This document shows, one piece after another, positions 13,401 through 27,300 of a stretch of 64,000 nucleotides of DNA. Positions within the stretch are counted from its first letter, which is position 1. Each line of letters starts with the position of its first letter. The notes below the pieces were generated by a model, which was not told the DNA's origin, did no database searches, and saw only the letters and a program-made list of their open reading frames with translations. The translations under genes were made by a program, and so were the position numbers. Source of the DNA: Lycocorax pyrrhopterus obiensis (taxonomy: Eukaryota > Chordata > Aves > Passeriformes > Paradisaeidae); assembly GCA_014706295.1 (NCBI GenBank), contig JACSVZ010000006.1, positions 24,796,629 through 24,860,628 of the forward strand, given 5' to 3'.

Positions 13401-15764
13401 CTAGTGGTGTCTGATACATCTTGGACAATGTTCAGCTTCGTGCCAGTGGGATACTGAGGCTTCCAGAGAGTGGAAATTCATAGAGTTGACATAGGACAAC
13501 CCATTTCTACCAGAATACTGTTATGTTACTCTTGCAGCTGCTTGTTATTTCTGTTTTCCTAATAGTAAGAAAAAGAAATAACTCAGAGAAAGCTCTACCA
13601 TGAATAAGACTCAAGCAATAAAAAAGTCCAGCCAGCTCTGTCAGTCATTTTACTCTTCACAGTATCAGTGTGTCTGCTTATTAATGAAATGGACTTTTGT
13701 TTGAGAATGGCTGCTTCCCCATAAAGTTATGAAAATATGGTAAAAGCAGCACCAGAGACTCTTTTTTACAGACAACTATTGCTATTATTTATTTCTTCAC
13801 CATCAAGCTGAGGAAAGGAGAGATTTTTTACACTGTTATTGTGAATTACTTTCCATATTTTAAAAAGCTGGTCTAGTTTAAACATAAACAATTTTCCTCT
13901 ACTGATTTTTTTTTCAACTGGGCAATTCATGCACAGCACTCTCCACGTTCAAAATTTACGGCTGACACCTGCTTTAATTTTCTTCCTGCTTCCCCAATCA
14001 AAAGTACCATGACAAAAGAGGTTGATGAAAACACTTATGAGCATTTTTAAATTCAAAATTTCACTGTTAAATGAAAATTATTTAACATTTAGTTCTTAAT
14101 TATCTGTCTATGTGGCAACCAAGCTAATATTTTGAACACCTATTATAAGCCCTGATTTGTGTAATTAAAAGGAAATATAAAAATAATATTTTTTCTTCCA
14201 CCCGCAATGAATTTTGTCCTCTCATGTCAAATCAATTTATTTTCCCCCAATAATACCACAATGAATTTTGCCTTCAATGCCTACACACTTAATTTTTTTG
14301 CCTCATTGAGCATTAAGAAGACAGGGAAGCTCAGGAAAAAAAAAAAAAGAGGAAATACAAAGTCCAGTATGATACAGCTGAGCACTTAAGATCAAACGAT
14401 TTCAGGTAATATAGATCCAATCTGGTGCCAATATACAGGAAAGTGTAATCCAAAACATAATAAACCTTGCATATCTACACATTTCTGAATGAACACTCTT
14501 ACCATGTTACTGATTCTAGTAATAATAATTTTACATTAGAGGAATTGCTTTCCACTCTACCTTCAGGCAATATTTGTCCTCAGCCATATACAAACACAGA
14601 GTTTTGAAGAACTGCTTGGGACAGCTATCCTGCTGAGCATCCCCATTTATCAGAAGGGCAAAATGGTCTGGCTTAAAATAAGCTATCATGATAACACTCC
14701 TTCACCCATTTAGTAACAAAGTATGAAGAACAATCTTAAATATATTCAAAGTCTAATTCATTTAGTGTTTCTGAAATTCATGCTGAGAATATATCTTAAA
14801 AATTAAAAGCACAGAGTGAAAGGTGACAATATGCTTGACAGCACTCTGGGAGTACTGTATGACATCACCAGAATTAAGGACCTACAGTCACCAGCTGGTA
14901 ACATGCACAGCTCTTCTCTTCACATGCATCAGATACAAGCAGAGGACACACCACTGATGTGAACAAAGAAAGATACTTCCATTACAAAATATCTTCAAAG
15001 TTATAGTAAAGAATCATTAAATTACCCTATTGTACCTCCTTGCTTCTTAAAAGTAGTGAAGGCCAGTCAGTTATATGTGTCTGGAAACTATCTGTTTTTA
15101 TGTGGCAGCGACAGTCTTGCTAGCAAGAAACTCTATCATCATATGCAAATAGATATGATTAGGCTGTTTTTTTCCAGTCATGTTTGCCATTATTTCTTCT
15201 TAATTCTGTTCCTTCTAATTTAATGTTGCATTGAGTGCATGCTATTTCCTTGCCTAAAAAAAAAAAAATCACAATTAGTGTATCTGAATGGCAAGATGCC
15301 ATTTCCTTGCCTGAGAATGATAAATACATTGTTGCTAGGAAACAGTTTCCAAAGACAAAATTTTTGAAGGACAGCAATTATATAGATTTTTAAAAAGTCC
15401 CAACTATAATCTCAAAGCAATGCAAAAACCTAGACAAAAGATCCCTTATGGGATTAGAAGGGGAAGGACGGAGAGACTCTGTAGGCAGAGAAAGCTAGTT
15501 AATAACCTGTTTTACTAGCCAATCCTTTTATTACATATCCTTATTTTACCTTCTTCCTATACCGTGTAAAACATAGCTTTCTGAGACTATAATTCAAGTA
15601 GCATTCAAGCATTATTGTAGCTCCCACATTTCAGGCATAGAATCTGATCTTCAAAAACATTGCCCACAAGAATAAAGACAGGTTAGCTCAGAACTGGGCA
15701 TAGTATGGCCCTTCCTCAAAAGTACTGATTTGCATATTTGGCTATATTTTAATTGATGTATTAA
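13401..15764. other. Unique noncoding DNA
   Basis: No gene or mobile element was recognised. A run of 13 A lies at 14336-14348 and another poly-A run near 15257-15268. Confidence 0.5.
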
Positions 15765-15819
15765 AAATATACACATACATACATACATATATATATATGT
15801 AAATATATATATATACATA
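15765..15819. repeat. CATA/AT microsatellite
   Basis: A short array of ACAT units grades into (AT)n, is interrupted by GTAA, and then returns to (AT)n. It is an imperfect compound microsatellite of the kind expected to vary in length between individuals. Confidence 0.8.
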
Positions 15820-17370
15820 AAAGACTGGATAAGTCTATTTGAAAGCCGCATTAATGTGCCATCATGGCAACCTCAGTAAAAGCTGGGTGAGGTGACAGCT
15901 GCACTGAAATTGTTCCGACACTACAAATGTTTCTGCACGGCCCAGCTGCCAAATAAGTGAGATTTTTATCTCCTAAAGAGTCTTTTAGATGATGCTGATT
16001 TGAGAAGACCAGATGCTACTATGGCTGAACTTGCACCTCTGAAGAATATTCCATGTAATCTTGCTTCTTGGGCATAACTTTAGAGAAGGCACTGTTCTGC
16101 CCCTGGTCTCAGAGGCCCTCTTGTCCAGTCAGGGATCTCCCTACACTGTGGGCTCCAGGCAAGGTGAAACCACCACATATTCCCCAGGGAAGCAGTCACA
16201 CACTCAGCTCACAGCCTCTGCACTGAGCAGTGCAGAACAGATGCTTTTTCCCCTGCTGTGTTCTTTTCACAGCAATCCCTTGTACATATCTTCCCTTCTA
16301 GGCTTTCTTTTGCTCTGAGACATCTTCTGTAATAACACCCAGGCTGCGTTTCAGAAGCATCTGCAGGAAAAAACCCAAACCTGCTCCTTCTGCTGCCCTT
16401 GTTGTCTTTCAGGGACAGTATTTTTCAGCAGCTGTTTTCTGATTAGAGGCTCAGGCACAGCCGTGGGAGGCAAACAGACCCTCTAACACCTGCAATGGCC
16501 CTGGCCAGTAGAGGATGTATCCTTCATTGCACTGACGGGAACTTCCAGGACTCAAGGCAATTTTGCTGCAGAAAAAGAGAGTGCCTGTGAGTTCAGAAGA
16601 TAAAATTACATGTATGCATAGAATTTGGCAGTAGCACCCTAATTATTGATTGAAATTCTCAAGTAACATAAAAAAATACTTAGCAGTCTGGCCAGTATTC
16701 AGGTTCCTCTGATTGCTTCATTTGCCAACATCCAGATGAGATTTTCCAGTCTGTCCTGTAAAACTCCCTTTTTTGCTTTATTAGAGGAAGTTGTTTCCAG
16801 AAGATAACTAATTCTCACAGGTAGTGAAATTCTATCAGGAGGCAAAGGGATGCTTGGTTGAACAAGAAAAATGCTGCTGAGATATTCTAGCTGTGCAGGT
16901 GCATGAGACAAGCTATCTATGTAATGATCATTTCTTTTTCACGGAAGAGTAATTCTAACATTCCTTTGGTCCTAACAATGGAAATGAGTTTGGGTTTTTT
17001 TTTCAAAATGTGAAGCTCTCATTATTTTCTTGATGTAAACTTTGAAATTTAATCAAATTTCCATTATGATTAGAAGAATTTAATATTTCTATTATACATT
17101 ATAAAATTTTTAAAAAGTGCAAAATATATGTAGGCAGAGAAAACATGTATAGTGTCACAACTAATAAATACAATTTTGCAGATGCATAACTGAATTCAGG
17201 ACTACCTTTGCATGAACAGTTTCTCACTCCAGAGTTTTTGATCCAAGGTAAACATCTGTTTTGAAAGAAACAATAGCAGCACAAACCTGCCCAGACAATG
17301 ACATCGAAATTTTTCATTGCAATAAATTAAAATTGACGTATTAGTTGCCATTTAAGACTAATTTAAGTAT
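15820..17370. other. Unique noncoding DNA, partly less AT-rich
   Basis: The part from about 16060 to 16560 has raised GC and an 85-codon open frame without any recognisable domain. It could be an unrecognised old repeat. The remainder is AT-rich, with nothing seen. Confidence 0.45.
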
Positions 17371-17611
17371 AGAATCATAGAACCATAGAATCCCTGAGGT
17401 TAGAAAATACCTCCAAGATCATCAAGTCCAACCTTCGACTGAACATCACCACACCATGAATCTCATAGGGTTGGCCTCAGCCCATTGATCCAGCCTGTCC
17501 AGATCCCTCTGCAGACTCTTCCCTGCAGTGGAACAACACTCCTGCCCAACTTGGTGTCATCTGCAAATTTATGCACTCAATCCCCTCATCCAAATGATCT
17601 TCAAAGATAAA
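17371..17611 (-). mobile_element. CR1 LINE, antisense, internally deleted
   Basis: Read on the minus strand, this begins in the CR1 ORF2 reverse transcriptase with HLDEGIEC. It continues through a TTTGCAGATGACACCAAG stretch that encodes the FADDTK catalytic box, then the GSGQAGSMG frame, which is an out-of-frame reading of the RDLDRLDRW block. Near 17450-17460 it jumps directly to the element's 3' untranslated tail, which ends at 17371 in CTATGATTCT-like octamers. Several hundred bases that lie between these parts in intact CR1 are missing. A smaller deletion upstream of the catalytic box puts the two sides in different frames. Both segments have the same orientation, so one insertion with an internal deletion is the simplest reading. 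Confidence 0.85.
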
Positions 17612-18608
17612 GTCTTCTTGCAAGGTACCCTGGTTACATAGAGGCAGGAGTTCCCTAATACACAAATTGAGAAGCACGGGTTTCTGATTTTAAAGTTTTG
17701 TATTCTTACAATAGGTAACGATCACTTTTACTGGACTGCATTTATGCCTGTAATATGCACTGGCATTAAAACAAAATGGGCAAGGCAACCGAAATGAAAT
17801 GTGCTTAAATATCTCAGAATGTACTAGTGATTCTTAAGTTGTTTCTCTGGGCCTCTAAACTAATGGCTAAATGAAAAAAAACCTTTAGGTATCCAAGGTG
17901 ACAAATACAGTCCCACAAGGCTGCCCTTCACTAGGTGTTTAGTTAGGGAGATGATTGAACTCCAAATCTAAAAGCTTTGCTTTTAGGACCCTGCAGTTTT
18001 GCAGCTCCAGAAACTGAGTATCAGGTATCTCACGTATGTCAGGTGTCTCACAGACCTCACTGAAACTCTGTCTACACAGTCCTCAGGGGTTTCTCAGCCC
18101 TCTGAAGTTTCCAGTCTGTTGGGCATTCAGTGTTGATACCCAAGTTTTTGCAGGAAAATTCACCAATGAACTTCACCAACACTTGGCACCAAACAAAAGC
18201 CATGCAGAACATCAGTGTCAAGCATGACCTAGAAGCCACAAATTGTGCTCTGGATCAAAATATCTTTGAAAGGCAAGATATTCTGGAGGTATTTCATGTA
18301 TTCAAAATATTTTCTCTGTGTTTTTTTGTCAAGACATGAAAACAGAATTTCTTGACACCTACTGTGGGATTGCCCTGTGCCTTTTCTCTGGATATATTAA
18401 CTAATTATATTTGATTCCTCATTCCCCTGTGTCTGTATATGTATAAATAAAAGTACCTAAAATGTTTTATGCATAGGAAGAATGTTTTCAGTTTTGGTGT
18501 GATCAAGTGTCGCTGGAGGACCGAAGTTCCATCTTTCTTGAAATGAAGTATAACAACAGATGTGTCCTTCTAGATTCAGAGGAGCAGGGAAAGAAAACTG
18601 TTCTTTTA
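17612..18608. other. Unique noncoding DNA
   Basis: No gene or identifiable repeat was seen. The LTR that follows may start somewhat earlier than given, because its 5' terminus is not recognisable. Confidence 0.5.
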
Positions 18609-19189
18609 CTCCAGCCAGCAACTGAAACTCACACAGCTGCTCACTCACTCTTTGCTGGTTAGATGGGAGAGAATCAGAAGGATAAAATTCGTTGAGATAA
18701 GGGCAGTTTAACAGGGAAAGCAAAATCCTTGCATTCAAGCAACAAAACCCAAGCAATTAATTCACCACTTTTCATCATCCCACTTTCCATGGGGCAGGCA
18801 GGTGTTCAGCCATCCCCAGGAAAGCAGGACTCTATCACATGTAATGGTGACTTGAGAAGACATATGCCATCACTCTGAAAAGTCCTTCCCTTTCTTCTTC
18901 ATCTGCCAGCTTTCCATGCTGAGCATGATGCCAAATGGATTGGAATACCCCTTGGCTCAGCTGGGATCAGGTATCCCAGATGTGTCTGCTCCTAAAGTTT
19001 TTGCCTCCCCAGCCTCATCACTGGTGAAGTGGGTGAGGAGCAGAGAAGGCCTTGGCTCTGTGTAAGCTCTGCTCAGCAGTGAAAAAGCGTTTCTCTGTTA
19101 CCAACACTATTTCCAGCACAAGTCCAAAGTATATCCTCCTACTAACTACGCTGAAGAAAATTAACTCTATCCCAGCCAAAACCAGCACA
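18609..19189 (+). mobile_element. ERVL-like solo LTR, 5' end unclear
   Basis: The segment matches, block by block, an LTR widespread in bird genomes. It has a GCTCACTCACTC block near 18640 and GGAGAGAATCAGAAGG near 18665. Then come a GGGCAGGCAGGTGTTCAGCC block near 18790, CCCAGGAAAGCAGG, and AAGGCCTTGGCTCTGTGTAA near 19045. The last part is a characteristic 3' terminus reading AACTCTATCCCAGCC and ending CCAGCACA at 19189. No gag, pol or env remains on either side, so this is a solo LTR formed by recombination or a decayed remnant. The 5' TG terminus and a target duplication could not be found. The five bases after the 3' end, GCTTG, do not reappear where the 5' flank should be. Class ERVL is from memory of the family. 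Confidence 0.8.
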
Positions 19190-19439
19190 GCTTGTATTAT
19201 CTTCTCAGTTAATTCAAATTCTCTTGAGTAGTAATATAATACACAGAAATTACTACCCACTGATTATTTTCTACTCTGTAATAGATGACACGGTCTTCCT
19301 TCTAATTCTCTAATGTTCCTCATTGATTCAATCAAACAGAAACAGTCCTGTAGTGAGGCTTTATAAGGATGAAATTATTTAGGCTTGACAAGATTTGGGC
19401 AGAAAAAAAAGAGACTTTCTAAAGCTGTTATGTAATTAC
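19190..19439. other. Unique noncoding DNA
   Basis: Nothing was recognised between the LTR and the possible old CR1. Confidence 0.5.
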
Positions 19440-19870
19440 ACTACATAATGTCTGCTGAAATTCAACATGGAGAAATGCCAAGCATTGAATATGAGAGGGA
19501 CCAATTTAAAACTTCTCATATATTCAAAAAGTCCTGTGAAGGGAAATTATAATTATTGAAGTCTGGAAAATCAAGAACTTCCCTAAAACGAAAGATTGAA
19601 ACCAGCTGGACTAATTAATTTGAAGGGAGTGAGGAGTAGATTTGTTACAAGACAGTAAAATCTGTTATGGTAAAGATATATATTAAATCAGAAATTGCAA
19701 AAAGAATGTTAGTCCATGCCCTTCCCATAATATAAATACAGAAAAGCATTCACAGACAGTAAGATTAATGTGTTTGAAATGGTTCAGGGGAATACATTTT
19801 TGTGCAAAGTGGAATTTATCTGCAAAACTCCCTGTGGAGGATATCTTTCTTCCCTATTGTTTAGGATATT
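19440..19870 (+). mobile_element. Possible very old CR1/L3-like fragment
   Basis: Weak but ordered similarity to the 3' half of old amniote CR1 can be followed. A stretch reading like the 'AACATGGAGAAATGCCAAG' region comes first. An AGATTGAAACCAGCTGGAC block near 19597 resembles the ERLKQLGL region. After about 19770 comes a 'TGCAAAGTGGAATTTATCTGC' region comparable to the WNSLP block. Divergence is high and no 3' tail is visible. Chance similarity cannot be excluded. Confidence 0.3.
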
Positions 19871-22800
19871 AACTCCTCACTTCCACTGACAAGTAAGAGT
19901 AATTGTTCCCAAGATATCTAGTATTATTGATTACAATTTCCTCTGAAGCATCAGTTATGGTATATTCTCAGAGACACAGTGTTAAAAGAGCTATGTGGTG
20001 TTCAGCTGCTCCAGCAGGACGAACCATCCACTTCCATGCCTGGCTGAGGACCCCAGAACGGGAGAACAGTAAATTCCTAGCTCTCATTGCTGGTGCAGGA
20101 GAAATAAGGGTTCTGAGGGTACTGAGCATTTCCCAGCAACCTACTCCAAAAAGAGTAGTTTAAAAATCCCGTTGTGCAAAGTGTTGCATACTTTGATTCA
20201 TGTCCATTAGGGTACTTTAACTTACGCTTAACTTCAGTGTTTAAACTGGTTTGCTTTCTGCACAAGTTTTACCCCTTGGATCTAGAGATAACTACAGAGA
20301 AACAGAAGAAAGAAAATGGATATATTTGTACCCATTCACTTCAGAGACAGCAGACCTCAGTACATGCTATTCCCTTGCAACATCTCATAGAAGAAAACCT
20401 TTTTTTCGCTTCCTCCACAAAGTGTGTAAGAAAGTTAAAACTTGGTAAGCAAACCTTAATTTACAACATAGTAGGATGATTTTTTTTCCCCACAATGCTT
20501 CTCACTTCCTGATGGAGCTTGGGAAAAATGATCAGTCCTTGCACTTAAGGCCTCTCTGGACTTTCTTCCATGCATCTTTCCCACTCCTTTTTCTAATAAA
20601 AATGCTAAATTAATGTCTTTTCTCCTTGATGTACTATGGGATTTATATAAACTTACTGACTGTTATAAAGCTATTTTCAGCTGTGTATCTCATAACACTT
20701 CCACAGAAATCATCTGATTGATTTTATAGATTTTTAAAATCTCCTGTGTCATACTCCATAAATAAAGTACTGAAAAATATTTCTTATAACAACAAAGTCC
20801 ACTACAAGCCCAGACATTTTGAATACATGATGAGTTTCATGCACATAGAATAACTTAGTAAAAAGTCAGGAAGTTAATTAGAAAGGAGGTTTAAAATGAC
20901 ATCTGGTAAGTCTCTTGTTATAACAGTTTTCAAAATATTTGAGAGTCTCAGAAGCATCCTTCTCTGAAAGGCAACACACGCATTTTTACGTTTGGTTTGG
21001 GGTTTTTTTAGGGAAAAAGATTGAAAATTTGACATATAATGCGATGCTATCTTTGATCATAATTCTGGTTTACGGAATTACTGACTTCCATGAGTATTCA
21101 AATCACTAACAAAAAGAGAAGGGAAAAAGATTATGTAAATAAAAGCAGCAGGAATTTTGGATATGGGGTGATTTTACAAGCCTAGTTAAGCATGGTAGGA
21201 CAGTTATACAGCCCAGTCAAGTAGGGCTGATTGATTTTTATCTGCAAATTGTTATCAACTGTGAAAGCTGACTGCAGGTTGTTAAAATCAAGAGCCCTGT
21301 GCATTCTATTTAGAGAACACTGGTTGCATAATAAATCTGTTTTTCTGTGAAAAGCAGGCAATTAGTATTAGTGATTTCATCACAAAGAGCAATAGAACAC
21401 TTAAAAGTTGCCAGAGATGCTGGGTTGAAAAACACTGTTAAAACAAAGATTATGATGTTATACAAGAAGAGCTGGCTGTCCTCAGAGCCTGGAGAAAAAG
21501 AGTAAGGCCTCAGAGACATGGTGCACATAACAGCACAATGTGCAAAGTACACACAAAGGACTTTTGGACAAAGTGGGAACTCTCTAGATAAAAAAATTAA
21601 GAGAGGAGTACAGCCCAATAATACACAGTGGCCATGTGTTGGGCATATCATGTTACAATTTTAGTCTTATATTTTGATGAAATACAGAATTAAGCAGGTG
21701 GAGTTAAAGACTGATGGGAAAAGGTTGGAGAGCTTTCTGTGTGATAGGGGACTAAAAAAAGCTTGATTTTTAGCCTACCAAAAAAAATAGCTCATAAAGA
21801 TTATAACTATTGTCTCTAAATGTAGCAAAATATATACATATGGAAAGGAAAGAGCAAACATGAGATGACATATCCAAAACATTTTTATCTGAGTTATTAA
21901 AAATATACACTTTGAATATATTTACCTTTTCTTAGATCAGCCTGTCATGATGTTTCAGCTTTCTAGAAGACAACCATAAGGAAGTGGAATACAAGTTTAT
22001 AACGAAATTTAAGGAATGGTGGTTGGTCTAGCTTGAGAAACAGTTCATGGCAGGAGGGAGTTTTGAAGAGAATGGGGGGAAATAGGCTTAGACGTAGGCT
22101 GCAGGCTCTACGTGAAAGGTCTCATCTCTACAGCAGTGCCAAGCAGGTAGCAGGGATTTTTAACCATGAGTGACAACAAATTAACAAGTAGGATGTGTTG
22201 TGGTTCATTAGAGTATATTGAGTGTAAATCTACAGAAGAGTCAATGATATGGCATTATATGAATTAGGATTGAGAGACTTCCCAATAAGGCTTATCTAAA
22301 TAACTAGCACCTGAATAATTAATTAGCTCCAAAAGTGCCTCCTAGATACACAATAGAAGATGACAACCAGTAAAAGAATGATGAAATATATGAGAAAATA
22401 ATGAAAAGTCTGAAAGGGATGTTGTAGTTCAGATTTTCTGCATCTCAAGCATAGGCCTGATGGGCCCATGGGTGCTTTGGTGACCCCTGTGTTGTAGCGA
22501 TGTGTGCTGGATATGTATTACACTCCTCTGAATTGATATTACTGGGTGACAGAATAGATGCTGATGAAAGCTTAAAAAGCAGATTGAGCCTAATTTTTGG
22601 AAAATCTGGAAGCAGGAAAAATTCTGGAGAAAACATCTCCTGGCAGTAAGTGAGCTTCTCTGCTCCAGGGCATTGAGAGTACTTGTATAGGAGAGATTCT
22701 GTGAAGAGCATCTGGCTTCTGGGCTGCAGGCTTTGGGCTTCTAGAAGAGGAGTTTTGTACAGGAGAAGTCAGTTCCTTAGGACAGAGGTGTAATCCTCCA

Positions 22801-23941
22801 TTTTTTTCTGTAGCCAAAGTCATCCACTCAAGTAAGAAAAAATATTTTTGATACCTTTTCCTGAGAAGCTCTTGCTGACATTCTGCAAATAATCCTACTA
22901 CCAATGGTGAATGGAGACCGAGCCAAAGATAGGAGGGAGAGGAGCAATTCAACCTATGCATAAAAACATTATTAAAGTCAGCACACTACTGGTAAGAGCC
23001 ATCTCAGAGTCATAATCTGCTGTCATGGACCACACCATAACTTTCCCTGACTGACGCGATCACTCTCACTGGCAAATAACGTGCAACATTCTCGTTACCA
23101 GTGGACACTTCAGAAGATGTGACTGAAAAAGTCCTGGGGTAAAATCAAAGAAAACAGACCACAGTATCTACAAGACACTGTGAGAAATATTTAGAAATGA
23201 GAACAGTTAGAAAGCTTAATCATAGTGTGAATTCTTTAAAACAATTAGACAGATTTCGAATTCCAGTGAGACAGCTTCTTGCTTAAATACCAGGGATCTG
23301 ACTGAGATACATTTTAAGCCAGGTCATGCTTTATTTTTTCTGCCAAATATAATTAAAAATGTATTGAAATGTGCAAGCTGCACTATTCATTAAGCATTTG
23401 CAGATGTAACACCATGAGGAGCACTGCTGCTGGTCTGCTTTTGGCACTTGACATTACCATGGCAAAAAACATGCTGAGCTAATAGAATGTCTGCACATTG
23501 GAAACTAAAGCACGGCTGGGGTTGAGAAAAGCAATTCCCTAAACTAAAAATTATCTGTAATACAAGTTCTTGGAATTCTCCTTTAACTAAACAAATTTGT
23601 GGTGAAAATCTAGCAAATAAAGAACAGGACTGGCTAAAAATATAAGCAGGGATTTTTTTGTCTTTCTATTAATTTTGCAGGTTTGGATTTCTGTTCTTGT
23701 TTAGAACTAACCCAGGATTATCAAATTTTAAGTCCTTCACAAATTTTTCTTTTTATTTATGAAATATGTTCAAACATTATCTCAAGTTATGAAGTTTGAT
23801 TTTAAACCTCAATGTCATTGATGGTAATATGAATTCAAGACCAGGGAGAATTCTTCCTCATAGATGCAGGTTTGATAGGGTTGCAGTTGATAGGGTAAGT
23901 GCAAGAAGGTACTTAAACACACACTTTATACCAGAAAAATG
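19871..23941. other. Unique noncoding DNA
   Basis: No gene is recognised. Open frames of 86-123 codons near 19903-20479, 21310-21651 and 22445-22961 carry no known domain. Several overlap open frames in other phases or on the opposite strand. No mobile element could be assigned. Confidence 0.5.
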
Positions 23942-24385
23942 CAGAATCATAGAATCTTTTAAGTTGCAAAAAGACCTTTAAGATCATTGAGTCCTTATGT
24001 CAAATCATTAAATCATTATTTTGACATTTCCAAGTCAGCCACTAAAGAATGTTCCCAAGTGCCACATCTACACATCTTTTAAATACCTCCAGAGATGGTG
24101 ACTCAACTGCTTTCCTGGGCAGACAACGACTGACAACTCTTGCGACGAAGAAATTTTTCCTAATATCCAGCCTAAACCTCCTGTGCTGCATCCTGAGGCC
24201 ATTTCCTCTTGTCTCATTTCTTGTTTCTTGGGAGAAGAGACCAACCCACACCTGTGTCTAACCTCCCTTCACAAAGTCGTAAAGAATGATAAGGCCTCCT
24301 GAGTCTTCTTTTCTCCGGTATAAACAACCCCGGTTCCCTCAGAGCAATGGCTTCCAGCTCCTCCTCTTTGTTGGCCATGCTGTGT
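23942..24385 (-). mobile_element. CR1 LINE 3' end, antisense
   Basis: On the minus strand this encodes the C-terminal end of CR1 ORF2 and the 3' UTR. Readable blocks include GNGLRMQHRRFRLDIRKNFFVARVV at about 24216-24140 (the family's RLDIRKKFF region), RKAVESPSLEVFKRC, and a terminal octamer-like end, CAGAATCATAGAATC on the plus strand, at 23942. Toward 24345-24385 similarity weakens through small deletions. The 69-codon minus frame here is a surviving piece of ORF2, not a gene. The copy is truncated at its 5' side and independent of the other CR1 copies in the window. Confidence 0.92.
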
Positions 24386-27300
24386 GCGTGGATCCCACCA
24401 CCTTATTGTTTTTGTGACTGAAATGAACTTGATCACATTCAGTAAAAGCTTGGTTCCCTGCTCTTCTGGCTCAGCAAAATTCCCTATTTAGCAGCTTATC
24501 TTCGGGGTTTGTGCTCTGGCTCTGGCCAATGATACAGGGTTTTTAAGCCAAACCTTAATTTGAATTATTCTTATTGGTAGATTGTCAAGCCTGAGTTTGA
24601 GTTTTCCTTTGAGAATCTTAGAAAATCCTTCTAATGGAGTTGACATCAACATAGACTATCCGCTGTAATATGAGTCATTATTGTCTCTTTTTTCTTCTTT
24701 TCATTCATGGACAAGAATCCCTCATCATTAGTTTAATGACTAGAGAAGCACTCCCCGTATGTTCTTTTTTTTCAATAATAAGTAAGTCTCATGTAGTGAG
24801 ACACTACATAGCAGACATTTCCCTTTGCAGACAGGGATTCCTGTTTACTGAAAACTCCCTCACTATGGGTTATTTTTACAAAATGTATAATAATTTTGAT
24901 GTGTCATAACCCACAAGTAATTTTGAATAGTAGCTTATCTCAGTCCAACATTGTTCTTGGCTGATGGCCTGGCAACATTATCTAGATCTGAGAAGGTCAA
25001 AAACAAATTCAGTGCCAAAGTAATGATAAGCTGCAGGTGGGACTGCAAGCTTTCCAAATCACATAAAATGCCAGGAAAATTTTCCAAATAGATTTTTTAA
25101 CATTTATAAAAGGATTGAAATAAAAATTATTAATATGTCTGTGATATGCAAGTAGCAGAAGAAAAACTGTAACTTTTGCTGTCTGTAAATTATTGTATTA
25201 CTCAGAATTTTTTAAAACATAATACTAGAGCCAGTGAAATATTGCCAGATCATGTTCTGTATTACAAGTTCTCTTCAGTGAATGTTGTGGCCCAATATTT
25301 TGTCCTGTACATGTTATGTGAATATTTGGAAATAATTTTTGCAATCAGAACAGTGAAAAATACATATTCTTACGATGTATGGACTTCTCACTCCTTAAAG
25401 TCCACAATAAATCCAGAACTTTGTGGTTACATATGAAGAAAAAAACACCTGTGAAAAATTCAGAGATGGAGAAAAGTCAAAAGCTTAAAGAAGAGACATT
25501 AATGGGAGCAAGAGGCTATAGATAGGCAGTGAGGTAGGCATTCCTACCCACACCCAGTTTGGCTGGCAAAATGGCAGTGGAAAACAAAAAAGGCAGCCCA
25601 GCAAAGCCCAGGTCTATGCAGGGCGTTCAGAAGGAGCTGAGCAGAAGGCCGTGCTCCCAGATGAGTGCTGAGAGTCAGGTGGAGCTCTGCTCTCATGTAG
25701 CACCACCAATGCCCTTGACATTTCATTCAGGTCTATCTTTTGCACCTGTGCGTGATGAGAGGTTCATGGAGACGTGTCCACGTCAGATCATAGGAAAAAC
25801 CAAAGAGAGGTATTGAAGGACAGACATGCTCCAGCTACAAGTGCAAAGACATCCAGAAAATAAAGCTGAATTACCCCATATCATCATTTTTTTTTCCAGG
25901 TCAAATGAACATTTTACATTAGTCTTGCCCATGTCTTCTTTTTCAAATGGGTGAAAACACTTAATTAATTTAATTTGGAGCCCACAGCTCTGATGTATCA
26001 GGTAGTCAGGACCTGAGGCTGCCACTGGAAAGCCCACAGCTATGGCCAGAACTGAAGCAGCATGCATAGCCAGTTGTTTCTCTCCTTTCTCTTTCCAAAT
26101 AATCTCTGCATACCATTGCCCTTTGAATGAAACTTTTTTTTTCCCCAAGAGGTTTAATTACCATCTTGAAAGATCTGCAGTTTCATTCAAACTTGGGAGT
26201 GCTTCTGGAATGGTTATTTTTGTTGATGGTGGTGTTCACATGAAAAGCAGTATGCCTCAAGGTGTTTCTCCAGCAGATGGTGAAAAGGATTTTATGATGC
26301 GGTTGATTGTAACAGTAGGAGTAGTTCTTATGTTCCTGGGCAAGCGGATGCTAAAAAAACCAAAACTTTTCATGATTGCAAGGATGTTTAAGCAGTTCTC
26401 AGGATAAATACAGCAATATTTACTGTTATACCTACAAGTTATAGTTTTCATATAGCAATAGCCAGGTTTCTCCATCTTGCTGCTTTGATGGTACTGAAGT
26501 AAGATGAACAGCAAAGATTGTGATCAGACTTTTTATTACTGTTTACAAGCATTAAGTGATAAGAACTAAACGAATAATTATTTTTTGCATTTTAGCATCA
26601 ACAGATAACAAGTGTCAGCACCAATGGCTTGGAAATGTCGTCATCTCTGAGGATGCTGTAAGAAACAGGGGATAGCACACATACAGAGACATTAATCCTT
26701 TGTTAATACCTTGAGACTGCTGTATCTATATGGCTCGTGTGGCTGCTGTGTGGTTACTCAATATCTGCGCATCTCAGATGTACATAGTCATAGCTACTTC
26801 CCATGGCATTCAGAATAAATTTATTTAAGAAGGAAACAGCACACAGATTATCAATGGAGGTGGATTTTCTATGTGTATGTTCAGTACCTGCAAATTTTTG
26901 CCATAGTTTAAATAGAGCATATCAACCCCTTATCATTCATCTTTCGTCTTTGTTATTCAGGCTCCAAAACCTCTGGACTTTCTCATTATATTTCCTTTAG
27001 GCTGGATCTGGAAACTAGTGAAAACTTAGAAAAATACTAAATATATTTCTGATTTGATACTTATTAAAATCTAATTTTGAAAAAAAAGTATATTCACATT
27101 AACCTCAGGGATGTTCTGAAATGCCTTTCAGCTGTTGAAAAGGTTTAAATGCAGAGTAAGCACACATAATTAATGAGGATGATATTAAAGACTTCATTTT
27201 GAGACATCTGTTTTAAAGATATATGTCTTCCTAGCTATTATATTTTACAAATAAAATGAATCATCATGCAAATAGTTATTGATTCCTATTTTACATTAAT

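Noticed and set aside
22000..22260. Possible degraded LINE
   Set aside because: Only scattered word-level resemblance, with no ordered blocks and no 3' tail.
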